Source of the DNA: Collimonas sp. PA-H2
GTDB lineage: Bacteria; Pseudomonadota; Gammaproteobacteria; Burkholderiales; Burkholderiaceae_D
NCBI RefSeq assembly: GCF_002564105.1
Contig: NZ_PDBX01000002.1
Coordinates: 186,001-250,000 of the forward strand
Reading direction: 5' to 3'
DNA length: 64,000 bases
Shown one piece after another: positions 51,013 through 60,019 of the stretch; the stretch's first letter is position 1; every line of letters begins with the position of its first letter. Below the pieces are notes generated by a model. The model was not told the DNA's origin. It saw only the letters and a program-made list of their open reading frames with translations, and searched no databases. The position numbers and the translations under genes are program-made.

Positions 51013-53379
51013 ATGCTTGATTTGCTTACGCAAACTGAGAGTGTTTCGTCGCGCCGCTACCAGCCGCCAGTGCTTTTTTCTTTACGGCGCTCATGCGCGC
51101 TGTCAGCCGCATTGCTGCCGCTGTCGTTTGTCTTGCCCATGTTTGCGCAAAGCGCCCGCGCCGCCGACGACGATGCGCGCGCGGTGCCGGAAGTATTCGT
51201 CACCGGCGCCCGCGAAAAGCGGGTGCTCGATCCCAACCTGCCGGCCAGCAGCGAGCGCATCACTGCCGAGCAATTGCAAAACCTGAACGTCGTCAACACC
51301 GAAGACGCCTTGAAATACATGCCGAACATGGCGATACGCAAGCGTTTCATCGGCGATGAAAACGCCACCATTTCGGTGCGCGGCAACGGCACTTCGCAGA
51401 CTGCGCGCGGACTGGTTTACGCCGACGGCCTGTTGCTCAGCAACCTGCTCGGCAATACCCACAGCTTTCCACCGCGCTGGTCCATGGTTTTTCCGGAAGA
51501 CATCGCCCAGGTGGATGTGATCTACGGACCGTTTTCGGCCCTGTATCCGGGAAACTCGATGGGTGCGACTGTCGCCATCACTACCAAGATGCCAAGCAAG
51601 CTGGAAGCCATGTTCAAGACCGAGGTGTTCAGCCAGCAGTTCAGCCTGTTCGGCGTCGACGGCCATTTCGACGGTAACAAGAGTACCGCGGCGATCGGCA
51701 ACAAGGTCGGCGACTTATCCTTCCTGCTCGGCATCGATCACCTGAGCAACGCCGGCCAGCCCTTCGTCTATGCCAGCCAGCCGCGCTCGACGCAGGCGGC
51801 CGGCGCGGCCGCCGTACCGGTCAGCGGGGCATATTCCTATACCGACCCGAACGGCGCTCCGGCCACCATCTTCGGCGTCAATGCCGAAGGCGCCGAGCGC
51901 GCAGTGCAGGACCAGTTCAAGTTCAAGGCTGCCTACGACATCACCCCCACCCTGCAAGCCGGCTTCACTTTCGGCTACTGGCGCCAGCAGGTCAGCAACA
52001 GCACCCAGACCTTCCTGCGCGACGCCAAGGGCAATCCGGTCTACTCGGGACTGGTGAATATCGGCGGCTACCAATACCGGCTGCCGGAGTCGTTCTTTGC
52101 TCCGGCGGCCAGCGAGAGCGAGAACCAGCTGTACGGGCTGACGCTGAAAAGCCGCAACGCCAGCGGCTGGAATTATTCGGCAATAGCGTCCTGGTTCGAT
52201 GTATCAAAGAGCATCTCGCGCTCTGCCAGCAGCGGACTGGCCAGCAATTTGAGTGGCGTGGCCACCTTCGGCGACGGCTCCGGCTGGAAAACGCTGGACC
52301 TGGCGGCCGACTACAAACCCGCGACAGTTACCCTTGGCAGCCATTGGCCGACCTTCGGCTATCACTACGATAATTATTTTCTTGAAAATGCCACCTACAA
52401 CCTGAGCAACTGGCGCCGCAGTGACAGTGGCGACAGCAGCGGCTTCAATAACGCCTTCGCCGGCAAGACCGAAACGCAGGCGCTGTTCGCCCAGGATGCC
52501 TGGCAGCTGAACCAGTTGTGGAAACTGACTTACGGCCTGCGCTACGAAGACTGGCGCGCCTACGACGGCGCCCGCGCCGTCACTGGCTCGGCCCAGCGCT
52601 ACACCGATCGCAGCCTTGCCTACTGGTCGCCCAAGGCCGCGCTTTCCTACAAGGCCAGTTCCGACCTGACCCTGCGCTTTTCGAGCGGCCGCGCCTATCG
52701 TTTTCCGACCGTCAGCGAACTGTTCCAGGGCAGCCTGACCGGCTCGACGCTGGTCAACAACGATCCCAACCTGAAGCCGGAAAACGACCTGGCCAAAGAG
52801 CTGAGCGCGGAATGGGCGCATTTCAGCGGACTGCTGCGCATGTCGCTGTTTGAAGACGACGTCAAGAACACCTTGTTCAGCCAGACCAACACCACGGTGT
52901 TTCCCAACGTAAGCAGCATCCAGAACATCGACCGCGTCAGGTCGCGCGGCATCGAGCTCAGCTATGCCGCCGAGGATGTCTTGCTGCGCGGCCTGGACCT
53001 AAGCGCCAGCGTCGGCTATACCCGTTCCATCATCCTGGAGAACAGCAAGAATCCGGCGACGGTCGGCAAGAATTTTTACCGTATCCCCTTGTGGCGCGCC
53101 AACCTGGTGGGCAGCTACCGTATCGGCGAGCAGGCCACGGCGACGCTGGCCGGACGCTATTCCGGCCGCCAGTACAACACTCTGACCAACAGCGATGTCA
53201 ACCCGGACACCTTCGGCGGCACCAGTTCCTTCCTGGTGTTCGACAGCAAGCTGACTTTCAGGCCGACCAAGAATACCGAGCTTGGCATCGGCGTCGACAA
53301 TCTGACCAACCGCCGCTACTACGTCTACTACCCCTACCCGGGCAGGACCTTCTACCTGGAAGCCAAGGTCGGCCTGTGA
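51013..53379 (+). CDS. TonB-dependent outer membrane receptor, possibly for a metal
   Basis: 788 residues. Signal peptide about 1-50 (SFVLPMFAQSARAAD), plug domain from about 58 (EVFVTGAREKRVLD as TonB-box-like start, NTEDALKYMPNMAIRKRFIGDENATISVRGNG, and VIYGPFSALYPGNSMGATVAI), then a 22-strand barrel ending in YYPYPGRTFYLEAKVGL. The barrel has no clear siderophore-specific mark. Substrate uncertain; context with DUF2946 and a Met-rich PepSY protein makes copper or iron most likely. GGGGAATTTT precedes the ATG. Confidence 0.88.
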   Translation: MLDLLTQTESVSSRRYQPPVLFSLRRSCALSAALLPLSFVLPMFAQSARAADDDARAVPEVFVTGAREKRVLDPNLPASSERITAEQLQNLNVVNTEDALKYMPNMAIRKRFIGDENATISVRGNGTSQTARGLVYADGLLLSNLLGNTHSFPPRWSMVFPEDIAQVDVIYGPFSALYPGNSMGATVAITTKMPSKLEAMFKTEVFSQQFSLFGVDGHFDGNKSTAAIGNKVGDLSFLLGIDHLSNAGQPFVYASQPRSTQAAGAAAVPVSGAYSYTDPNGAPATIFGVNAEGAERAVQDQFKFKAAYDITPTLQAGFTFGYWRQQVSNSTQTFLRDAKGNPVYSGLVNIGGYQYRLPESFFAPAASESENQLYGLTLKSRNASGWNYSAIASWFDVSKSISRSASSGLASNLSGVATFGDGSGWKTLDLAADYKPATVTLGSHWPTFGYHYDNYFLENATYNLSNWRRSDSGDSSGFNNAFAGKTETQALFAQDAWQLNQLWKLTYGLRYEDWRAYDGARAVTGSAQRYTDRSLAYWSPKAALSYKASSDLTLRFSSGRAYRFPTVSELFQGSLTGSTLVNNDPNLKPENDLAKELSAEWAHFSGLLRMSLFEDDVKNTLFSQTNTTVFPNVSSIQNIDRVRSRGIELSYAAEDVLLRGLDLSASVGYTRSIILENSKNPATVGKNFYRIPLWRANLVGSYRIGEQATATLAGRYSGRQYNTLTNSDVNPDTFGGTSSFLVFDSKLTFRPTKNTELGIGVDNLTNRRYYVYYPYPGRTFYLEAKVGL

Positions 53380-53423
53380 GCCTTTCGTTTGTTCGAGCAC
53401 CCTATTTCTAGCAAGGAAAAACC

Positions 53424-54836
53424 ATGCAAATCGCCTCTCCGCCAGCAATGCCAGACGACGGCACTTCCGTCGCATCGCGCAACTATCGCATCCTGTGGCG
53501 CTGGCATTTCTATGCCGGCCTGTTCGTCATGCCCTTCCTGATGGTGCTGGCGATCACCGGAGCCATCTATGTCTTCAAGCCGCAAATCGAAAACCTCTTG
53601 TACCGCGACATGCTGCACGTCGCCGCCAGCGGCCAGCCAAGACTGGCCTACGGCAAGCTGCTCGGAATTGTCGCCGGCGCCCTGCCCGCAGACGCCGCGC
53701 CAACTTCGGTATCAGTCAGCGCCGATCCGTCGCGCAGCACCGAAGCAGTGTTCCGCCTGCCGTCCGGCGACAGCACCAGCGTCTATCTCAATCCGTATAG
53801 CGGTCAGTTGCTCGGCACGCTCAGCGTCGAGCACCGGCTGATGAAGCAGGTGCGGCAAATCCATCGCGACCTGCTGCTGGGACGCTGGGGCGGTTGGTTG
53901 ATGGAGCTGGCTGCCTGCTGGACCCTGATCATGGTCGGCACCGGGATTGCATTGTGGTGGCCACGCAAACGGTTTTCCGTCCGGGGCAAGCTGCTGCCGC
54001 GGCTCGGCTTGCGCGGCCGCGCAGTCTGGCGCGAACTGCACCTGGTGGCCGGCATCTGGGTTTCGATAGGCGCGCTGTTTTTCATCTTGAGCGGTTTGCC
54101 GTGGTCCAGCTTCTGGGGCAAGAATTTCCAGGCCGTGGTGACCTGGGCCGGCGCCAGCCAACCCAAGGTTGTCGCGAAAGCGCCGCCGGCGCAGGACATG
54201 GCCGCCATGGAAGACATGTCTTCCATGAAGATGCAGGATCTGCCGCTGGCGAACGTTCCCTGGGCGGTGGGAGCAACAACAGTGCCGCAGTCGCATGACA
54301 TGCAGCAGCAAGCGCTGAACATCGATCAGGTAGTGGAAATCGCCGCGCGCAAGGGCATGGCGACTTATCAGCTGGCGCTGCCGGGCAAGAGTTCCGGCGT
54401 GTTCACGGCGTCCTATGCGCCCGGCGCCGGCGAGTTTGTGCGTTCCGACCTGGACAGCCAGCGCACCCTGCATATCGACCAGTACAGCGGCAAGATCGTC
54501 AAGGACCTGCGCTTTAGCGACTACAACCCAGTCTCGAAGCTGGTGACGCTGGGGGTGGCGCTGCACATGGGAGAATATTTCGGCCTGGCCAATCAACTGC
54601 TGTGCGCAGCGATTTCGCTGGCGCTGCTGGGCATGGCTGTCACCGGCTTCGTGATGTGGTGGCTGCGCCGCCCGCAAGATTCGCTGGGCGCGCCCAAACG
54701 CGTAGCGCAGCCGCCGCCATCCATCGTGCGCTGGAAAAGCTACATGGCGCTGCTCGGCATCATCTTCCCGTTAATGGGTGTGAGCATGATTGCGGTATGG
54801 CTGGGCGACACGCTGTTTTTCAGGAAGCGGGCCTGA
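53424..54836 (+). CDS. PepSY domain membrane protein with Met-rich loop
   Basis: 470 residues. PepSY-TM (PiuB-like) protein: membrane segments at RWHFYAGLFVMPFLMVLAITGAIYVF (about 27-52), MELAACWTLIMVGTGIALWW, LVAGIWVSIGALFFILSGL and two near the C-terminus. Between the third and fourth segment a loop contains DMAAMEDMSSMKMQD (near 258-272), then SHDM, a methionine/histidine pattern typical for copper-binding loops. PiuB-like proteins help reduce or release metal at the inner membrane during uptake by TonB receptors, here the one 45 bases upstream. Confidence 0.87.
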   Translation: MQIASPPAMPDDGTSVASRNYRILWRWHFYAGLFVMPFLMVLAITGAIYVFKPQIENLLYRDMLHVAASGQPRLAYGKLLGIVAGALPADAAPTSVSVSADPSRSTEAVFRLPSGDSTSVYLNPYSGQLLGTLSVEHRLMKQVRQIHRDLLLGRWGGWLMELAACWTLIMVGTGIALWWPRKRFSVRGKLLPRLGLRGRAVWRELHLVAGIWVSIGALFFILSGLPWSSFWGKNFQAVVTWAGASQPKVVAKAPPAQDMAAMEDMSSMKMQDLPLANVPWAVGATTVPQSHDMQQQALNIDQVVEIAARKGMATYQLALPGKSSGVFTASYAPGAGEFVRSDLDSQRTLHIDQYSGKIVKDLRFSDYNPVSKLVTLGVALHMGEYFGLANQLLCAAISLALLGMAVTGFVMWWLRRPQDSLGAPKRVAQPPPSIVRWKSYMALLGIIFPLMGVSMIAVWLGDTLFFRKRA

Positions 54837-54842
54837 ACGCCG

Positions 54843-55901
54843 TCAGGCAATCACTTCGACGCCGGCAGCGCCTGCGGTCATCTCGCCAATCACCGCGGCG
54901 CCGGCAAAGCCTTCGCGCCGGAACAAGGCCAGCACTTCCTCGACCGCGCCGGCGTCGCAAGAGACCAGCAGGCCGCCCGAGGTTTGCGGATCGGTCAGCA
55001 AGCTGCGCTGGACATCAGTGATGGCGGCCGCCAGCTTTACTTCATGGCCATAGCCGTCCCAGTTGCGCGGCGAGGCGCCGGTGACATAGCCCTGCTCCGC
55101 CAGTTGGAGCACTCCTGGCAGCAAAGGCACCGCGGCCATGCTGAGGCGGGCGCACAGCTTGGCGCCGCGCGCCAGTTCCAGCGTGTGGCCGAGCAGGCCA
55201 AAGCCCGTGACGTCGGTCAGCGCGTGCACCGCTGCCATCTCCGCCAGCAGCTTGCCCGGCTTGTTCAGCTTGGTGGTGTTGTCTATCAGCGCCGCATAAC
55301 CGGCGGCATCCAGCGCCTCTTTTTTCAAGGCAGCGGAGAGCACGCCGACGCCGATCGGCTTGCCCAGGATCAGTTTGTCGCCGGCCTTGGCGCCGGCATT
55401 GCGCTTGACCTTGGAGGGATGGACCAGGCCCAGCACCACCAGGCCGTAGATCGGTTCGACCGAGTCGATGGTATGGCCGCCAGCAATCGGAATCCCGGCC
55501 TCCGCGCAAACCGACTCGCCACCCTTGAGGATGCTGGCGATGACTTCCAGCGGCAATTTATTGATTGGCATGCCGACCAGCGCCAGCGCCATGATCGGCG
55601 TGCCGCCCATGGCGTAGACGTCGGAAATGGCATTGGTGGCGGCGATGCGGCCGAAGTCGAAGGGATCGTCGACGATGGGCATGAAGAAGTCGGTGGTGGC
55701 GATCAGCGCCTGCTCTTCATTAAGCTTGTAGACGGCGGCGTCGTCGGCGGTTTCAATCCCGACCAGCAATTCCTTGGGCACTGGAAAACCGCTGGAGCCC
55801 TTGAGGATCTGCGCCAGCACGCCGGGCGCGATCTTGCAGCCGCAGCCGCCGCCATGGGAAAAGGAAGTGAGTTTGATGCTGTTTGCGGAGAGATCGGACA
55901 T
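54843..55901 (-). CDS. selD: Selenide, water dikinase (selenophosphate synthase)
   Basis: 352 residues. Makes selenophosphate from selenide and ATP. The glycine-rich N-terminal segment HGGGCGCKIAP has Cys20 in the catalytic place (Cys, not selenocysteine) and Lys23. AIRS-type ATP-binding segments: ATTDFFMPIVDDPFDFGRIAA, NAISDVYAMGG, GGHTIDSVEPIYGLVVLG and TDPQTSGGLLVSC. The neighbour mnmH is the probable consumer. Its end is 6 bases from the PepSY gene's stop, convergent. Confidence 0.96.
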   Translation of the reverse strand: MSDLSANSIKLTSFSHGGGCGCKIAPGVLAQILKGSSGFPVPKELLVGIETADDAAVYKLNEEQALIATTDFFMPIVDDPFDFGRIAATNAISDVYAMGGTPIMALALVGMPINKLPLEVIASILKGGESVCAEAGIPIAGGHTIDSVEPIYGLVVLGLVHPSKVKRNAGAKAGDKLILGKPIGVGVLSAALKKEALDAAGYAALIDNTTKLNKPGKLLAEMAAVHALTDVTGFGLLGHTLELARGAKLCARLSMAAVPLLPGVLQLAEQGYVTGASPRNWDGYGHEVKLAAAITDVQRSLLTDPQTSGGLLVSCDAGAVEEVLALFRREGFAGAAVIGEMTAGAAGVEVIA

Positions 55902-55971
55902 ACGGTTCCTGGGGTAAAGGTCGCCTGGAGTAAGCGTCGGTTAGCGGCTGGCAAGCGCCTGGCCCGCCCTG

Positions 55972-57033
55972 TTATTTATCTTGATGCAACTGCCTTGCAG
56001 CCTGCAAAAAAGCCTCTGGCGAAATATCCGTCAGATCAAGTATCTGCGCCGTCGAGAACTGGCCGAAGTTGCGCTTGATCGATTGCGCATAGGCCGGATC
56101 ATAGTGCTTCAGCAACAGCTCATCAACCAGCGGCTCGACCTGCCCGGCCGTGGCCATCTGCTGCCACTCGCCTACCTTCTCGCGGCCGTGCAGGTAGCTC
56201 AGGCAAGCCAGTTGCGTATTCAGCAAGGCTGGGTCGACGACGAAATGAGCATAGTCTTCCATCAGCAGCCTGACCCGCTCGGTACGCGGCAGCGTCAGCG
56301 CGATGCAGGCCGACTTGCGGATCTGTTCCATCAAGGCCTCCGGCACCCGCAAGTTGCCGATCTTCTTGCTTTCCGATTCGACAAATACCGGGTAGCGCAG
56401 ATCGAAGTATTGCAGCTTGTCCCAGATCCTGCTTTCAAACGCCTTCTGCGACGGCTGCGCTTCCTGCGGCAGATTGCCCAGCACCGAACCGCGGTGCGCC
56501 GCGATCTGCTCCAGGTCGAGCACCTGCGCGCCCTGCTGCTCCAGCACCTGCAGCAAGCGACTCTTGCCGCTGCCGGTAGGACCGCAAATCACCTTGAAAG
56601 TGAATTGCTGCGGCAGCTGCTCCAGGCTGCCGATCACGTAACGGCGGAATTCCTTGTAGCCGCCGTCCAGCTGCACCACCGGCCAGCCGATTTTGGCCAT
56701 GATATGCGCCATCGCGCCGCTGCGGTTGCCGCCGCGCCAGCAATAGATCAGCGGCGTCCATTCGCGCGGCTTGCCGATGAACTGGGTTTCGATATGCTGC
56801 GCAATATTACGCGCGACCAGCACCGCCCCCAGCTTCTTCGCTTCAAACGCGCTGACCTGTTTGTACAGCGTGCCGACCTGCACGCGCTCGGCGTCGCTCA
56901 GCACCGGGCAATTGATGGCGCCCGGAATCCGGTCTTCGGCAAACTCGGCGGGCGTGCGGGCATCGATGATGGTGTCGAACTGCCTGATCTGGGGGAAAAC
57001 TTCTTCAAACGATAGTAATGCTGGATATTTCAT
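55972..57033 (-). CDS. mnmH: tRNA 2-selenouridine synthase
   Basis: 353 residues. Replaces sulfur with selenium in 2-thiouridine at the wobble position of certain tRNAs, using selenophosphate. N-terminal rhodanese domain with the active Cys98 in LIYCWRGGNRSGAMA; C-terminal P-loop domain with CGPTGSGKSRLL near residue 150 and DLEQIAAHRGSVLG. Length is as usual. The ATG overlaps the stop of the NTF2-like gene by four bases (57030-57033); selD lies 70 bases downstream. Confidence 0.95.
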   Translation of the reverse strand: MKYPALLSFEEVFPQIRQFDTIIDARTPAEFAEDRIPGAINCPVLSDAERVQVGTLYKQVSAFEAKKLGAVLVARNIAQHIETQFIGKPREWTPLIYCWRGGNRSGAMAHIMAKIGWPVVQLDGGYKEFRRYVIGSLEQLPQQFTFKVICGPTGSGKSRLLQVLEQQGAQVLDLEQIAAHRGSVLGNLPQEAQPSQKAFESRIWDKLQYFDLRYPVFVESESKKIGNLRVPEALMEQIRKSACIALTLPRTERVRLLMEDYAHFVVDPALLNTQLACLSYLHGREKVGEWQQMATAGQVEPLVDELLLKHYDPAYAQSIKRNFGQFSTAQILDLTDISPEAFLQAARQLHQDK

Positions 57034-57548
57034 TCGTGTTTGGCAGCAGCCGCAGCATGCTCTTCTTTGTCGACGTAAACAATATTGGTAATCAAGCCAT
57101 TCTCGACCTGGTAAATAGTCAGTTCATCGGCGCTCTGGCCATCCGGCAGGCCCGTAACATGGTCGCGCGAAACCACCTTGTCGCCCAGGCTCACCATGCT
57201 GATCACCTCGACATGCAGCCCTTGTTTCCTGGCGAAGGAGCGGCTATACACTTCCCGCATATGCGCAATGCCCTGCGAGGCCGGGGTTGCGGGAAAACGG
57301 TACTTCGCTATGCCTGGCGCGTACAAGGCCAGGAACCCTTCCAGGTCGTTGCGGTTGGCGGCATCGACATAGGCCTGCACCACCGCCATCGGCGCCGATT
57401 TTGCATCCAGGGCCGGCGTCGCATTCTTCGCCTGCCCAGGCTCGGCCGCTACAGCCGTTACAATCGCTACAAGCATTGTAAACGATGCGGCAAGCGGCAT
57501 GATCCTTGCCATCCAGCTGTGGTTACGAAGATTGCTGTCGTGGTCCAT
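57030..57548 (-). CDS. Exported NTF2-like (SnoaL-type) protein
   Basis: 172 residues. A membrane or signal segment (about 13-34, MARIMPLAASFTMLVAIVTAVAA) precedes an NTF2-like fold of about 115 residues: VVQAYVDAANRNDLEGFLALYAPGIAKYRFPATPAS and the late strands ELTIYQVENGLITNIVYVDKEE. Members range from steroid isomerase types to simple ligand binders; function cannot be assigned. Its stop codon overlaps the mnmH start, so it is coupled to tRNA selenation genes in an operon; a role there is not known. Confidence 0.8.
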   Translation of the reverse strand: MDHDSNLRNHSWMARIMPLAASFTMLVAIVTAVAAEPGQAKNATPALDAKSAPMAVVQAYVDAANRNDLEGFLALYAPGIAKYRFPATPASQGIAHMREVYSRSFARKQGLHVEVISMVSLGDKVVSRDHVTGLPDGQSADELTIYQVENGLITNIVYVDKEEHAAAAAKHE

Positions 57549-57616
57549 GATTCCCTTTCCAAGGCCAGGTTGGTATTGCAGACGATACTACACGCTCATT
57601 CCTTGCATTTCTGTGC

Positions 57617-58270
57617 TTACAGGTCAGCCGGCCGCGCCAGCATGCCCCAGGCCAGCTGCACCAGTTCATCTTCAAATTCGATGCTGCCCAGCAGCGGCGA
57701 TTTCTCCAGCGACGCGCTGCGGATGGCGCCGATCACCGCGCGCGTCACCACGAACATCATGGCCGGCGTCGGCTGCCGCAGGTTAGGATGATGGATACGC
57801 TGCATGCTGATGGCGATCCGTTCCGCCGTCTCGCGCAAGGCCTGGGTGATGTCTTCGTGATGGTCGTGCTGCCAGGCAAAGCGGATCATCGCCCGCTTGG
57901 CGCTCCTGCCGCTGCCCAGGCCCTCGATGTTGATGCGGATGAACTGGCGCAGGAAGGCTTTCGGGTCGAGCTGGTCGATCTGGGTCTCGGCGCTTTCCAT
58001 CAAGGCGTCCAGCTCATCCATCACGCGCCGCCGCTCGCGGGCGATCAAGGCCGTCAAGATGGCGTCTTTGCTGGGAAAATACTGATACAGGGTGCCGATC
58101 GAAAAGCCGGCTTTTTCCGCCACCTTGTTGGTGGTCAGGCCGGACTCGCCTTCGCTTTCCAAAATCTGAGCAGTGGTCTCGAAAATGGTTTCGATGGTGC
58201 GCTGCGCCCGTTCCTGGGTCGGAAATTTTCGCATTGTTTCAGAGGAAGAACCGGGAATTCGCTTGGCCAT
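57617..58270 (-). CDS. TetR-family regulator
   Basis: 217 residues. Helix-turn-helix in about residues 17-65 (ERAQRTIETIFETTAQILESEGESGLTTNKVAEKAGFSIGTLYQYFPSKDAIL). Long helical ligand domain with RAMIRFAWQHDHHED. It is divergent from the COG3687 gene; a dyad ACTGA-7-TCAGT lies between (58312-58328), near the promoter of that gene. ATG at 58270 preferred, AAGGCG before it. Probably represses its neighbour in response to a fatty or hydrophobic ligand, by analogy only. Confidence 0.88.
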   Translation of the reverse strand: MAKRIPGSSSETMRKFPTQERAQRTIETIFETTAQILESEGESGLTTNKVAEKAGFSIGTLYQYFPSKDAILTALIARERRRVMDELDALMESAETQIDQLDPKAFLRQFIRINIEGLGSGRSAKRAMIRFAWQHDHHEDITQALRETAERIAISMQRIHHPNLRQPTPAMMFVVTRAVIGAIRSASLEKSPLLGSIEFEDELVQLAWGMLARPADL

Positions 58271-58287
58271 GTAGGCGCCTTTGAAAA

Positions 58288-58334
58288 ACTGAGCAAGTTG
58301 CGAGTTTAAAAACTGAATAATGCTCAGTATACTG
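58288..58334. promoter_or_regulatory. Probable TetR operator between tetR and the COG3687 gene
   Basis: ACTGA (58312-58316), 7 bases, TCAGT (58324-58328); the word ACTGAGCA at 58288-58295 also pairs with TGCTCAGT at 58321-58328. The region is AT-rich and has a TATACT (58328-58333) box suited to a -10. Confidence 0.6.
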
Positions 58335-58364
58335 GTTCTGTCGTCAATCGCCAGAGGCAAGCCA

Positions 58365-59216
58365 GTGAATACATCCAGTCCCTTGTTGGTAAGAAAACTA
58401 CTAGTCGACCTGTCGCATGGCTTTCCCCGTCACTGGCTGGCAGGCAAAGCCTTCCGCACCCAGTTTTTCAATGCCTTGTCGATGAGCTTCCCAGTCGGCG
58501 AACAAGATTTTATTGATTCCGTGCGGGAAGCCGCGCTGGCCTTGCCGGACGGCGCCGAACACGCGCAACTGCAGGCGACGATACGCGATTTCATCGGCCA
58601 GGAAGCGACCCACCGCCGGGTCCATGCGCTGTATAACGCCGAGCTGGAAAAACAAGGCTTGGTCAATCACTGGCAATACTGGGCTGCCGACCTGATCGAA
58701 ATGGGGCGCAAGCGCGGGGTGCCGCCCATCAGCAGGCTGGCGGTTACCGCCGCCTTCGAGCACTACACCGCGGTGCTGGCCGATCTGACGCTGCGTTATC
58801 CGCAAGTGATGCAAGGCGCCGATCCGATGCTGCTGACGCTGTGGCGCTGGCATGCGGTGGAGGAAACCGAGCACAAGGCGGTCGCCTTCGACCTCTACCG
58901 GACCCTGGACGGCAGCTACAAAACGCGGGTACGCTGGTTTATGTTCGCCATGCTGCGCTTTACCGTGATGGCCACCAAGCAAACCGTCAACAATCTGTGG
59001 CATGACCGGGTCTTGTTCAAGCCCAGCACCTGGCTCGATGCGGCCAGCTTCTTTTTCGGCCGCCACGGCCTGGTCTGGCTCAGCACCCGGCCTTTGCTCA
59101 ACTACCTGAAACGCGACTTCCATCCATGGCAGCATGACAACCGTGAACTGGCGGAGCAATGGCTGGCCGCCAATGCCGCCCAGTACAGCATCGTGCGCGG
59201 CTTGAAAGGCGCATAG
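58365..59216 (+). CDS. COG3687 'metal-dependent hydrolase' family protein
   Basis: 283 residues. Marks of the family: a helical protein with repeated acidic/His pairs, QEATHRRVH (about residues 80-90), EHYTAVLADL and WRWHAVEETEHKAVAFDLYR, forming a probable di-metal site of ferritin-like type. It is annotated as predicted metal-dependent hydrolase; true activity unknown. The start is most likely GTG at 58365 with AGAGGC upstream; a start at 58320 would lie in the operator. Divergent TetR gene probably controls it. Confidence 0.82.
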   Translation: MNTSSPLLVRKLLVDLSHGFPRHWLAGKAFRTQFFNALSMSFPVGEQDFIDSVREAALALPDGAEHAQLQATIRDFIGQEATHRRVHALYNAELEKQGLVNHWQYWAADLIEMGRKRGVPPISRLAVTAAFEHYTAVLADLTLRYPQVMQGADPMLLTLWRWHAVEETEHKAVAFDLYRTLDGSYKTRVRWFMFAMLRFTVMATKQTVNNLWHDRVLFKPSTWLDAASFFFGRHGLVWLSTRPLLNYLKRDFHPWQHDNRELAEQWLAANAAQYSIVRGLKGA

Positions 59217-59320
59217 GCACACTTCTCCAGCGCGAATGCAACGAAACTCCGCCGCTTGTGTCGGATAGACTAAAATGCGATCCGCCGCATTCATTTAGCC
59301 GATTCAAGGAGTTTTCGTTC

Positions 59321-59929
59321 ATGTCCAGGATGTTCCGCTTATCGCCTGCCCTGCTGCTGGCCCTGCTGGCCGGCACGGTCGCCGGCTGCTCGACCACCAA
59401 GCCTAACGTCTACCAGGGCGAGGAATTCAGCGACACCAGCACCTTTTCCCACGATTTCGCCACCTCCAGCTCGGCCACCTGCGAAGCAGCGCGCCGCACC
59501 TTGCTGAGCCAGGGCTATATCATCAAGCAGGCCAAAGGCGCCCTGGTGGACGGCCACAAGCACTTCCAGCCGGATCCGGACACGCATGTCGAAATCGAAT
59601 TCCATGTGGTGTGCGCACCCAACGGTAAGGACGACAAAAGCAGCACCTTGTTCGTCAGCGCCACCCAGGACCGCTACGCGCTCAAGAAAACCAACAATTC
59701 CGCCAGCGTCGGCCTGAGCGTGCTGGGATCGGTATCGCTGCCGATCGGCAGCACCTCCGACTCGCTGGTCAAGGTCGCCAGCGAAACAATTCCCGCCGGC
59801 CTGTTCTACGACCGCTTCTTCGGCCTGATCGAACACTACCTCGGCCTCGACGGCGGCTTGCCGGTGGTGGATTTCGACGACAAGCCGGCATTACCGACCA
59901 AAGCGGCGGCAAAAGCCGAGCAGGAATGA
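59321..59929 (+). CDS. DUF2242 lipoprotein
   Basis: 202 residues. Lipobox VAGC (Cys23), then a compact domain with HFQPDPDTHVEIEFHVVCAPNG and VSATQDRYALKKTNNSASVGLSVLGSVSLPIGSTSDSLVKVASETI, the DUF2242 pattern of outer membrane lipoproteins in Burkholderiales. Function unknown. A terminator follows directly. AAGGAG lies ten bases before the ATG. Confidence 0.85.
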   Translation: MSRMFRLSPALLLALLAGTVAGCSTTKPNVYQGEEFSDTSTFSHDFATSSSATCEAARRTLLSQGYIIKQAKGALVDGHKHFQPDPDTHVEIEFHVVCAPNGKDDKSSTLFVSATQDRYALKKTNNSASVGLSVLGSVSLPIGSTSDSLVKVASETIPAGLFYDRFFGLIEHYLGLDGGLPVVDFDDKPALPTKAAAKAEQE

Positions 59930-59942
59930 AGCCGCTGTAATG

Positions 59943-59982
59943 AAAAATGCCGCTAGTGCATATAGCACCAGCGGCATTTTTA
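59943..59982. terminator. Bidirectional intrinsic terminator
   Basis: Stem AAAATGCCGCT / AGCGGCATTTT with inner GTGC/GCAC pairing (one bulged base), flanked by A and T runs; serves the DUF2242 gene and the converging autotransporter gene. Confidence 0.85.
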
Positions 59983-60019
59983 TCAGGTGACGAAATTATC
60001 CGCCACCGCTCAAGACAGA

